Positions 15,622 through 21,670 of a stretch of 21,670 nt of DNA are shown in pieces. The DNA lies in the NCBI GenBank assembly GCA_031412355.1, contig JANOCR010000137.1, positions 1 through 21,670 of the forward strand, read 5' to 3'. Position 1 is the first letter of the stretch, and each line of letters opens with the position of its first letter. The notes beneath the pieces were generated by a model. It had not been told where the DNA came from. It searched no databases and saw only the letters and a program-made list of their open reading frames with translations. Both the position numbers and the translations under genes were made by a program. The DNA comes from JAENVT01 sp031412355 (GTDB lineage: Bacteria > Actinomycetota > Acidimicrobiia > Acidimicrobiales > Ilumatobacteraceae).

Positions 15622-16341
15622 TTGACCTACTCGAACCCACGGGTTCAACGGCTGCGGCGCCTCCTGGGGCGCCGCAGTTCTCGTTACGAGGAGCGGGTGT
15701 TCGTTGTCGAGGGAATCGGCCTGTTGCGCCAGGCGGTCGAGGCCGGCTGGAGTGTCGAGGGCTGCTACGTCTCCCCGGGCACAACCGTCGATCTCGATGT
15801 CGAGGCACATGAACTGGCGCCGAACGTGATCGAGCGTGTGGCGTCGACCGAATCACCGCAGCCATTTCTGGCTGTCGTGTCGATGCGTGCCGCTGTGCTG
15901 CCCGACGACGCGACGTTCGTGCTCGTGGCCGACCGTCTGGCGGACCCAGGCAATGCCGGCACCATCATCCGCTCGGCCGAGGCTGCCGGCGCCGATGCGG
16001 TGATCCTCACGCCGGGCTCCGTCGATCCGTACAACCCGAAAGTTGTCAGGGCCAGCGCCGGGTCGTTGTTTCGCGTACCCGTCGTGGAAGCCACACTCGA
16101 ATCGCTGGCTGGGTTTCGTCGCCTGGGCGCTTCGTCGCACCGCGGCGACGCCTACACGGACCCCGTCTACCACGGTCGCGTCGCCGTCGTGGTCGGCAAC
16201 GAGGCCCACGGGCTCGACGACAACGCTGCAGTCGACCAGTGGATCACCATTGCACACGCTGGGCCCGCCGAGAGCTTGAACGTCGCCATGGCCGCAACCG
16301 TGCTGGTATTCGAGGTAGCTCGGCAGCGGAGCACTGTCTAG
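15622..16341 (+). CDS. SpoU/TrmH-family RNA 2'-O-methyltransferase (TsnR-like)
   Basis: SAM-dependent ribose methyltransferase of 23S rRNA or tRNA type; the target cannot be told from sequence. The 239-residue protein has an N-terminal substrate-binding domain (NPRVQRLRRLLGRRSSRYEERVFVVEG) and a SPOUT knot domain with motif 1 LADPGNAGTIIRSAEAAGA, motif 2 VVVGNEAHGL and motif 3 ESLNVAMAATVLVFE. The start is uncertain: TTG 15622 is used here, while CTG 15610 overlaps the rplT stop and would add four residues. Neither has a clear Shine-Dalgarno. A strong hairpin lies 30 bases into the gene. SpoU genes between rplT and pheS are common in actinobacteria. Confidence 0.9.
   Translation: MTYSNPRVQRLRRLLGRRSSRYEERVFVVEGIGLLRQAVEAGWSVEGCYVSPGTTVDLDVEAHELAPNVIERVASTESPQPFLAVVSMRAAVLPDDATFVLVADRLADPGNAGTIIRSAEAAGADAVILTPGSVDPYNPKVVRASAGSLFRVPVVEATLESLAGFRRLGASSHRGDAYTDPVYHGRVAVVVGNEAHGLDDNAAVDQWITIAHAGPAESLNVAMAATVLVFEVARQRSTV
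15652..15677 (+). terminator. Strong hairpin at the rplT/SpoU gene junction
   Basis: CTGCGGCGCC and GGCGCCGCAG are a perfect 10-base-pair inverted repeat with a 6-base loop (TCCTGG), followed by TTCTCGTT. It begins 39 bases after the rplT stop and inside the first codons of the methyltransferase. It may lower read-through from the ribosomal protein genes. It is only terminator-like, since the T-run is broken. Confidence 0.45.
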
Positions 16342-16344
16342 TAT
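16339..16344 (+). promoter_or_regulatory. Candidate -10 box of the pheST leader (TAGTAT)
   Basis: TAGTAT coincides with the stop codon of the preceding gene and lies 6 bases before ATG 16351. It is one of the best -10 matches in the window and would start the pheST transcript at or next to that ATG. Confidence 0.5.
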
Positions 16345-16350
16345 GTGCCG

Positions 16351-16404
16351 ATGGTCGATCGGCGATTTCGGTGCCCCCGGGCGTTGCTCGGGGTTGCGCG
16401 CTGA
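16351..16404 (+). CDS. Candidate leader peptide of pheST
   Basis: A 17-codon open frame, MVDRRFRCPRALLGVAR then TGA, starting where a leaderless transcript from TAGTAT would begin. It contains one Phe codon (TTT, 16366-16368), just before a C-rich strand that can pair with two downstream G-rich strands. Attenuation leaders of phenylalanine genes elsewhere carry several Phe codons, so a single one is weak evidence. An overlapping frame from ATG 16343 to TGA 16466 runs to the pheS Shine-Dalgarno and is the alternative reading. Confidence 0.3.
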   Translation: MVDRRFRCPRALLGVAR

Positions 16405-16438
16405 CTCGCTGACGTCTCGCCGCCTCATCGCTCGGGGG
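16374..16438 (+). promoter_or_regulatory. Competing hairpins in the pheS leader (possible attenuator)
   Basis: The strand CCCCCGGGCG (16374-16383) can pair over 10 positions, with one G-U, with CGCTCGGGGG (16429-16438), which is followed by TTT. Part of it (16375-16379) can instead form a local 5-bp hairpin with CGGGG (16389-16393). The two pairings exclude each other. The 140-base gap before pheS is unusually long for this window. Confidence 0.35.
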
Positions 16439-16481
16439 TTTGCTGCCCAATGTCGTGTGATGCCGTGAGGAGGGTGTGGGG

Positions 16482-17483
16482 ATGATCGAAGAAGTGAGAC
16501 GTGCGGTGCAAGCTGCGCTGGACCGTGTCGGCGACGCGTTGACGTCCGACGAAGTGCGCGCGTTGGAAGCCGAATTGCTGGGCAAGCGTGGCCCCTTCGC
16601 CACGTTCAAGACCGGCCTCGGTGCCCTGGCCACGGTCGAGGAGAAGAAGGCGGCGGGACAGGCCGTCAACGATGCGATCACCGCCGTTGGCGACGGGCTC
16701 GATCGGCGTCGTCGCGAGTTGGCGGCGAGCGAGCGAACGGTTCAACTGGCGGCCGAACGGCTCGATCTCACCGAGGTGATGTCTCGTCCGCGCCGTGGCC
16801 ACGCGCATGTGGTGACCCAGGCATGGGAGCGATTGGAGGACGTGTTCATCGGGCTCGGCTTCCAGATCGCCGAGGGTCCCGACGTGGAAACCGATTGGTA
16901 CAACTTCGAGGCCCTCAACCTGCCGCCCGATCACCCGGCGCGCAGTATGCACGACACGTTCTATATCGAGCACGGCAACCCGGGCTCAACCGTTCTGCGC
17001 ACGCACACGTCGCCCGTGCAGATCCGCGTCATGCAGACCCTGCCCCCGCCGATCTACATGATCATGCCCGGTCGCGTGTTCCGCAACGAGACCACCGATG
17101 CCACCCACGTCGCGGTGTTCCACCAACTCGAGGGATTGGTCATCGACCGGGGGATCACCCTGGCCGATCTGGCCGGAACGATCGACGCGTTCACCAAGGC
17201 GTTCTTCAGCGCCGACTTCGGCTCGCGCCTGCGACCCAGTTACTTCCCGTTCACCGAGCCATCGGCCGAGTTCGACATCCAGACTCCGTCGGGTCAATGG
17301 CTCGAGCTCGGAGGCTGCGGAATGGTGCACCCCAACGTTCTGCGTGCCGGCGGTCTCGATCCCGAGGTGTGGAGCGGCTTCGCCTTCGGCTTCGGAATCG
17401 ACCGAATGGCCAAGGAGCGACACGCCATCGGCGACGTTCGCGACATGTACAGCAACGACCTTCGGTTCGTGGAGCAGTTCTGA
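16482..17483 (+). CDS. pheS: Phenylalanine-tRNA ligase alpha subunit
   Basis: Catalytic class II subunit of the alpha2beta2 enzyme that charges tRNA-Phe. The 333 residues comprise an N-terminal coiled coil (residues ~1-85) and a catalytic core with HPARSMHDTFYI (motif 1 region), FRNETTDATHVAVFHQLEG (motif 2) and GFAFGFGIDRMAKERH (motif 3). ATG 16482 is fixed by AGGAGG at 16468-16473, 8 bases upstream; a GTG at 16476 is too close to it. The stop overlaps the pheT start by one base (TGATG). Confidence 0.97.
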   Translation: MIEEVRRAVQAALDRVGDALTSDEVRALEAELLGKRGPFATFKTGLGALATVEEKKAAGQAVNDAITAVGDGLDRRRRELAASERTVQLAAERLDLTEVMSRPRRGHAHVVTQAWERLEDVFIGLGFQIAEGPDVETDWYNFEALNLPPDHPARSMHDTFYIEHGNPGSTVLRTHTSPVQIRVMQTLPPPIYMIMPGRVFRNETTDATHVAVFHQLEGLVIDRGITLADLAGTIDAFTKAFFSADFGSRLRPSYFPFTEPSAEFDIQTPSGQWLELGGCGMVHPNVLRAGGLDPEVWSGFAFGFGIDRMAKERHAIGDVRDMYSNDLRFVEQF

Positions 17484-19831
17484 TGAGAGTCGTGCATTCC
17501 TGGCTCAATGAGCTGGCGCCGCTAGGCGACGACATCGACAAGATTGCCGCGACCCTGACCGACCTCGGCTTGGCGGTCGAAGAGATCGTGCATGTCGGCG
17601 CGACGGTCGATGGTGTCATTACCGCGCGAGTCGTGCGAACCGAACGGCATCCAGACGCGGCCAAGGTCCATCGCGTGTATGTCGACGCCGGTGATGGCCG
17701 CGAACGACACGTGTGGTGCGGCGCGTTCAACATGAAGGCCGACGACATCGTGCCGCTGGCAACACCCGGTACCGCTATGCCCGACGGACGGGTCATCGAG
17801 CCGAAGCCGATCCTCGGTATCCAAAGTGACGGCATGCTGTGCTCGGCGCGCGAACTCGGGCTGGGCGACGACCACGAAGGGATCGTCATCCTGCCGCCGG
17901 GTACCCCGCTCGGCAAGCCGTACGGCGCGGCCCTAGGACTGACCCACGAGACCGTCTACGACCTCGACGTCACACGCAATCTGCCCGACTGCTTCGGCTA
18001 TCTCGGCGTAGCCCGCCAGGTTGCCGCACGGTGGGGTGTGCCGCTGTCAGCGCGTACCGAATCGATCAACTCGACAAGCGACTCGCCGACGCGGCAAGCG
18101 ACCGTTGAGCTAGTTGACGGAGATCGTTGCGCGCGCTTCACCAGCACGGTCATCAGCGGTGTGCGCGTCGGCCCGTCGCCGACCTGGCTCGGCCAGCGCC
18201 TGGCGGCGGCCGGCATGCGTTCGATCAACAACGTCGTCGATGTCAGCAACTACGTGATGCTCGAGCTCAACCAGCCGAACCACGCCTACGACCTCGACAC
18301 CTTGGGTGGTCAGGGCTTTCGTGTGCGCTGCGCAGTCGACGGCGAATCGATCGTCACCCTCGACGGTGTTGAGCGGACCCTCACGCACGACGACCTGCTG
18401 ATTTGTGACGCCACCGACGCACCCATCGGCATCGGTGGGATCATGGGAGGCCTCGACAGCGAGATCAGCGAGACAACCACGACGATTGCGCTCGAGATCG
18501 CCTGGTTCGAGCCGATCGGCATAGCCAAGACCTCGACCCGCCTCGGGTTGCGCAGCGAGGCGTCGCTGCGTTTCGACCGCGGCGCCGACCCGCATGGCAT
18601 GCCGGCCACGATCGCCAGGTTCGTCGAGCTGCTGCGCCTGACATGTCCCGACCTAGTCGTTCACGATGGAATGGTCGACGCCACATCGCAATTCCTCCCG
18701 GTGACCCCGGTCATCGACGTGCGCGTCGCCAAGGTCAACGCCCTGCTCGGCACGTCGCTGTCGGCCGACGAGATCGTCGCGTTGATCCGCGGTCTCGGGT
18801 TCGCGTCGAAAGGGCGCGAAACGCTGACGGTCACCGTTCCCTCCTGGCGACCGGATTGCACCGCCGAAGTCGACATCATCGAGGAGGTCGCCAGGCAGTA
18901 CGGCTACGCCAATGTCGGCAAGACGGTGCCGAAGTCGGCGATGCACGGCCGCCTATCGCCTGTGCAATCGCGCCGCCGCCATCTCCGGGGCGTGCTACTG
19001 GGGCTCGGCGTCAACGAGGCGATGCCGAATCCGTTCCTTGCCGACGACGATCTCGTTCGGGCCGGGCTCAGCGGCCCTGCACTGCGCATCGTCAACTCTC
19101 TGGTGGCCGAGGAGAGCATCCTGCGCACCAGCCTGCGGCCTGGCTTGTTGAAGGCCGTCGCTTTCAACGAGTCGCACCGGCGGTTCGCTGTCAGCCTGTT
19201 CGAGATCGGCCACGTGTACCCGCCCGGCGATGGCGAACTGCCTGACGAGTTCGAGCAACTCGCGGTTGTGCTGGCCGGTCGGGACGCGACCGGGGCGATG
19301 GAGGTGTGGCGCGAGGTCGCTGCGGCGATGGGCTTCGGTGCCCGTGTCGATCAGTCGAAGCCCCCGTCCGGCATGCACCCGACCAGGTCAGCAACATTGT
19401 CGCTCGGCCGGGACGAGATCGGTGTCGTGGGCGAGGCGCATCCCGACGTGCTCGATGCCTACGGTGTCGGCCAGCGGGTGGCGTTGCTCGAGCTCAACCT
19501 GTCGGTGCTGCTTGCCCCAGAGGCCAAAGTCGCGATGTGGAAGCCGACCAGCCGCTTCCCGTCCAGTGACTTGGACCTGGCGTTCGTAACGCCCGACTCG
19601 GTGACCGCCGAGAAGGTCGACAAAGCCATCAAGCAGGCGGCCGGCGCCTTGTTGGTCGACCTCGCCCTGTTCGACACCTATCGCGGTAGCGGCGTACCCG
19701 CCGATAGCCGCAGCCTGGCCTACCGGCTGCGGCTGCAGGCGCTGGACCGCACGCTCAGCGACACCGAGTTGACCGAACTGCGCAACAAGGTGATCGCAGG
19801 CGTCGCCAAGCTCGGGGCAACGCTGCGCTGA
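17483..19831 (+). CDS. pheT: Phenylalanine-tRNA ligase beta subunit
   Basis: Editing and tRNA-binding subunit of the phenylalanine enzyme. The 782 residues are full length. An EMAPII-like tRNA-binding domain is at ~40-150 (RTERHPDAAKVHRVYVD, GIQSDGMLCSARELGL). The B3/B4 editing domain has RSINNVVDVSNYVMLELNQPNHAYD and IGGIMGG. The B5 domain is near 400-480 (VPSWRPDCTAEVDIIEEVAR). The core-like domain includes NSLVAEESILRTSLRPGLL, and the C-terminal ferredoxin-fold anticodon-binding domain begins at about WKPTSRFPSSDLDLAF. The frame is open ~660 bases upstream through pheS, but only the start at 17483 gives PheT. It is co-translated with pheS. Confidence 0.97.
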   Translation: MRVVHSWLNELAPLGDDIDKIAATLTDLGLAVEEIVHVGATVDGVITARVVRTERHPDAAKVHRVYVDAGDGRERHVWCGAFNMKADDIVPLATPGTAMPDGRVIEPKPILGIQSDGMLCSARELGLGDDHEGIVILPPGTPLGKPYGAALGLTHETVYDLDVTRNLPDCFGYLGVARQVAARWGVPLSARTESINSTSDSPTRQATVELVDGDRCARFTSTVISGVRVGPSPTWLGQRLAAAGMRSINNVVDVSNYVMLELNQPNHAYDLDTLGGQGFRVRCAVDGESIVTLDGVERTLTHDDLLICDATDAPIGIGGIMGGLDSEISETTTTIALEIAWFEPIGIAKTSTRLGLRSEASLRFDRGADPHGMPATIARFVELLRLTCPDLVVHDGMVDATSQFLPVTPVIDVRVAKVNALLGTSLSADEIVALIRGLGFASKGRETLTVTVPSWRPDCTAEVDIIEEVARQYGYANVGKTVPKSAMHGRLSPVQSRRRHLRGVLLGLGVNEAMPNPFLADDDLVRAGLSGPALRIVNSLVAEESILRTSLRPGLLKAVAFNESHRRFAVSLFEIGHVYPPGDGELPDEFEQLAVVLAGRDATGAMEVWREVAAAMGFGARVDQSKPPSGMHPTRSATLSLGRDEIGVVGEAHPDVLDAYGVGQRVALLELNLSVLLAPEAKVAMWKPTSRFPSSDLDLAFVTPDSVTAEKVDKAIKQAAGALLVDLALFDTYRGSGVPADSRSLAYRLRLQALDRTLSDTELTELRNKVIAGVAKLGATLR

Positions 19832-19840
19832 TCCGCCGTT

Positions 19841-21091
19841 TCAGTCCTGGAGGCCGACGAACGCGGAGGCCTGATCACGAACCAGGTCGATCAGTGTCTC
19901 CTGGGTCAGTGACAGATCGAGGGAGTGCAGGCCCCAGTTCGGGGCGCCGTCTCCCGGGATGTCGTCAGCGCGGGGGTCGGACGGATCGCCATTGACCGAG
20001 ATCGCCAGATAGCTGTAGCCGTCTTTGACCTTGCACTCGCCGGTGATCAGGCCAGGGAAGCCCAGGAACGGTGTGGTGATCGCCGCCGCTGCGTCGGGAT
20101 CGGTGAGCGCCCATGGCGCGGTCGGGGCGGCAGCGTCGAGAAAACCTGGCCCGCCTGCCAGCGCGGCGGGGTTGACGCACGCCGACGCGGTCGCGCCCTG
20201 CGGTGCCCCGAACAATGCGCCGGGCAGTGGTGGGACGCTGTCGCGGTAGGTCTGGAAAGTGATGACACAGCCGACCTGACCGACGGCGCGGCACAGTGGC
20301 ATGTTCTGCGTGTCGCCTCCCACGTCTTGCCCCGGGGCCACCTGAAACGAGGTGCCGGCAATGATTGCCGAGGCGATCAGCGCTCTCTGCTCTGGCTTGG
20401 GATCGATTTCCTCGCGCAACAGTCGAACGACGTGGAAACTGCCCTGTGAATGGGCCAGGATGACCACGGGTCGACCCTGGTTGTAATTGGCTATGTAGTG
20501 CCGCCACGCATCGAGCACGTCGCGGTAGGCCATGTCCCAGCCCTCGGCGAAGTTTCCGGGTGTGCTGCCGAACAATCCGGAGGTCGTGACCGAGCGATAT
20601 ACGGGTGCGAAGACGGCGCACACCTGGTTGAACGGGCCGGCCTGCAACTTGGTGACGCCGGTTTCGCTGCCGGGAACGAGATCGCTGTTATACGTGGTGT
20701 CGTCGCTGACCGTCGGGTACACGTAGAAGCAGTCGATCGGTGGATCCACCGCGATCTCATACGGTTCAACGGTCAACGTTCCATCGGCAGCGACTTCCGT
20801 CAGTGGAGCGGTCTCATCACACGTGTCCGCGACGTCGCCGCGGCAGATCCAGTTGGTGGCATCGCTGTAGATCTCGCTGACGTACGGGGGAGCGATTGCC
20901 GTAGAGGTGCTGGCGGTAATGGTGGCGAGTGTCGTGCTGACGGCGACCGACGTGGTGTCCGGGGCAACCGAGATCGCGGTCGTGACAATCGAGTCGGCAG
21001 GGGCACGAGATGTTGAAGCCGGTGCGGCTGTCGAGGAACACGCCACTGCCAACAGGACGGTCGCGGCGAGGAGAACCGGAAGCTTGCGGAT
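19841..21091 (-). CDS. DUF3089 alpha/beta-hydrolase lipoprotein
   Basis: Probable secreted, membrane-anchored serine hydrolase of DUF3089; the substrate is unknown. Visible parts: a signal peptide RKLPVLLAATVLLAVAC ending in a lipobox-like cysteine, a Ser/Thr/Ala/Pro-rich linker of ~50 residues, then the hydrolase domain with DCFYVYPTVS, the nucleophile elbow LAHSQGS and the candidate catalytic His in NWGLHSLDL. Several cysteines may form disulfides. The signal peptide can only be complete if translation begins upstream of TTG 21052, yet the frame holds no ATG, GTG or TTG between an in-frame TAG and 21052. ATC 21091, 6 bases after a TAGGGT box, would give a full signal peptide. The conservative start is TTG 21052. 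It is convergent with pheT (9-base gap). Confidence 0.85.
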   Translation of the reverse strand: MRKLPVLLAATVLLAVACSSTAAPASTSRAPADSIVTTAISVAPDTTSVAVSTTLATITASTSTAIAPPYVSEIYSDATNWICRGDVADTCDETAPLTEVAADGTLTVEPYEIAVDPPIDCFYVYPTVSDDTTYNSDLVPGSETGVTKLQAGPFNQVCAVFAPVYRSVTTSGLFGSTPGNFAEGWDMAYRDVLDAWRHYIANYNQGRPVVILAHSQGSFHVVRLLREEIDPKPEQRALIASAIIAGTSFQVAPGQDVGGDTQNMPLCRAVGQVGCVITFQTYRDSVPPLPGALFGAPQGATASACVNPAALAGGPGFLDAAAPTAPWALTDPDAAAAITTPFLGFPGLITGECKVKDGYSYLAISVNGDPSDPRADDIPGDGAPNWGLHSLDLSLTQETLIDLVRDQASAFVGLQD

Positions 21092-21097
21092 GCTGTG

Positions 21098-21103
21098 ACC
21101 CTA
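21098..21103 (-). promoter_or_regulatory. Candidate -10 box of the DUF3089 lipoprotein (TAGGGT)
   Basis: On the minus strand TAGGGT is followed by 6 bases and then ATC at 21091. The spacing equals that of mihF and the pheST leader, which supports transcription starting at this ATC codon. Confidence 0.4.
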
Positions 21104-21123
21104 CGGCTGACACGCTGGAAATG

Positions 21124-21139
21124 GGCGGCGGCCGCCGCC
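21124..21139. terminator. GC palindrome after the GNAT gene (terminator-like)
   Basis: GGCGGCGGCCGCCGCC is a perfect 16-base palindrome, 4 bases beyond the GNAT stop and ahead of the lipoprotein promoter on the same (minus) strand. It could end the GNAT transcript; it lacks a T-run, and a short GC-rich palindrome could arise by chance in this composition. Confidence 0.35.
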
Positions 21140-21143
21140 GGGG

Positions 21144-21668
21144 CTAGTGCGAGAGATTCTTGTAGAAGACGGTCGTGTCGACAAGGCCTCCTTCGGGCCA
21201 CAACGCGTAGCCGGGAATCACGCCAACGCGTTGCCATCCGAGACGGCTGTAGACACGCTCGGCATCGCTGCTGGCCGTGTCGAGCACCAGCAATGTCTTG
21301 CCGGCTTCGAACGCCGCTGATTCTGCGGCTCGCATCAGTGCTTCGGCTGCGCCGCGTCGTCTGGCGCTGCGGTGCACCAACATCTTGGCGATCTCACCAC
21401 GGTGCGGCTGATTCTCCGGAGCAGCCAGGATCACCTGCACGGTGCCGACCACAACCTTGGCCTCGTCCTCGGCAACCAGAACCACCCGCTCGCCGCGCGA
21501 GGCGCTGTCGAGTGCGGCATCCCAAACTCCCTCGGCACGCTCGAGATCGAACGGCAGCATGAAGCCGACGGACGCGCCGCCGTCGACACAGTCCACCAAC
21601 AACTCGGCAAGCGCGCGGGCGTCTCCCCGCTCTGCACTGGCACGCCGGACGGCGATCCGATCGCTCAC
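21144..21668 (-). CDS. GNAT-family N-acetyltransferase (start at or beyond window edge)
   Basis: Acetyl-CoA-dependent acetyltransferase of unknown substrate. The 174 residues show the GNAT order: an N-terminal helix region (AELLVDCVDGGASVGFMLPF), a central strand pair (RVVLVAEDEAKVVVGTVQV), motif A EIAKMLVHRSARRRGAAEAL with the acetyl-CoA pyrophosphate loop RRRGAA, and a motif B region LLVLDTASSDAERVYSRLGW. The end VGVIPGYALWPEGGLVDTTVFY is typical of a common subgroup. GTG 21668 is 3 bases from the window edge and gives a sensible N-terminus, but a start further out cannot be excluded. The lipoprotein gene follows on the same strand from its own promoter. Confidence 0.87.
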   Translation of the reverse strand: MSDRIAVRRASAERGDARALAELLVDCVDGGASVGFMLPFDLERAEGVWDAALDSASRGERVVLVAEDEAKVVVGTVQVILAAPENQPHRGEIAKMLVHRSARRRGAAEALMRAAESAAFEAGKTLLVLDTASSDAERVYSRLGWQRVGVIPGYALWPEGGLVDTTVFYKNLSH

Positions 21669-21670
21669 GG

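Noticed and set aside
16342..16481. A T-box riboswitch before pheS
   Set aside because: No T-box sequence of the TGGnACC type or specifier stem could be found.
16823..17482. Long upstream extension of the pheT frame through pheS
   Set aside because: The extension is Arg-rich and out of frame with conserved PheS; true PheT begins at 17483.
20450..21016. A 188-codon plus-strand frame opposite the DUF3089 gene
   Set aside because: The minus strand carries the conserved hydrolase motifs; this frame has none.

Overview
This window is a gene-dense, high-GC stretch of core bacterial chromosome, read as an actinomycete and most plausibly class Acidimicrobiia (Ilumatobacter-like). Three things point there. 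The order carB - pyrD - mihF - gmk - rpoZ - coaBC - metK - priA - def - fmt - rsmB resembles the conserved actinobacterial block. The window carries the actinobacteria-specific integration host factor mIHF and a PriA without helicase motifs. A DUF1844-type gene lies divergently beside infC, as in other actinobacteria. The class assignment is inference; the phylum is well supported.

Layout, left to right. 1-8.7 kb, all on +: the 3' part of carB, pyrD (pyrimidine synthesis), mihF (nucleoid), gmk, rpoZ, coaBC (coenzyme A), metK (SAM) and priA. 8.8-9.4 kb, on -: an RsmC-like methyltransferase convergent with priA and divergent from def. 9.4-13.8 kb, on +: def, fmt, rsmB, a MoaB/Mog-type molybdenum cofactor gene, hisG, a small cold-shock-like protein and an alkyltransferase-like protein; the junctions def-fmt, fmt-rsmB, rsmB-mog and CSD-ATL overlap by 4 bases (ATGA or GTGA). 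13.8-14.1 kb, on -: the DUF1844-like gene. 14.3-19.8 kb, on +: a translation cluster of infC, rpmI, rplT, a SpoU-family rRNA methyltransferase, then pheS and pheT. 19.8-21.7 kb, on -: a DUF3089 lipoprotein hydrolase and a GNAT acetyltransferase that reaches the right edge. No tRNA, rRNA, CRISPR array, insertion sequence or prophage was seen.

There is no obvious new multi-gene system; the interest is in expression signals and small oddities. (1) Two copies of a roughly 49-base palindromic repeat sit at the ends of carB and priA, in opposite orientation, with the 3-base loop apparently inverted relative to the arms. (2) infC has no ATG, GTG or TTG that could start the conserved protein and appears to start at ATA. 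(3) Many genes that lack a Shine-Dalgarno sequence have a TANNNT box 6-9 bases before the start codon, the pattern of leaderless or near-leaderless mRNAs. (4) pheS is preceded by a candidate leaderless 17-codon peptide and competing hairpins. (5) The lipoprotein appears to need an ATC start. (6) Several enzymes (CoaBC, PriA, RsmB, the methyltransferase, the cold-shock-like protein) lack residues or segments usually conserved outside actinobacteria.
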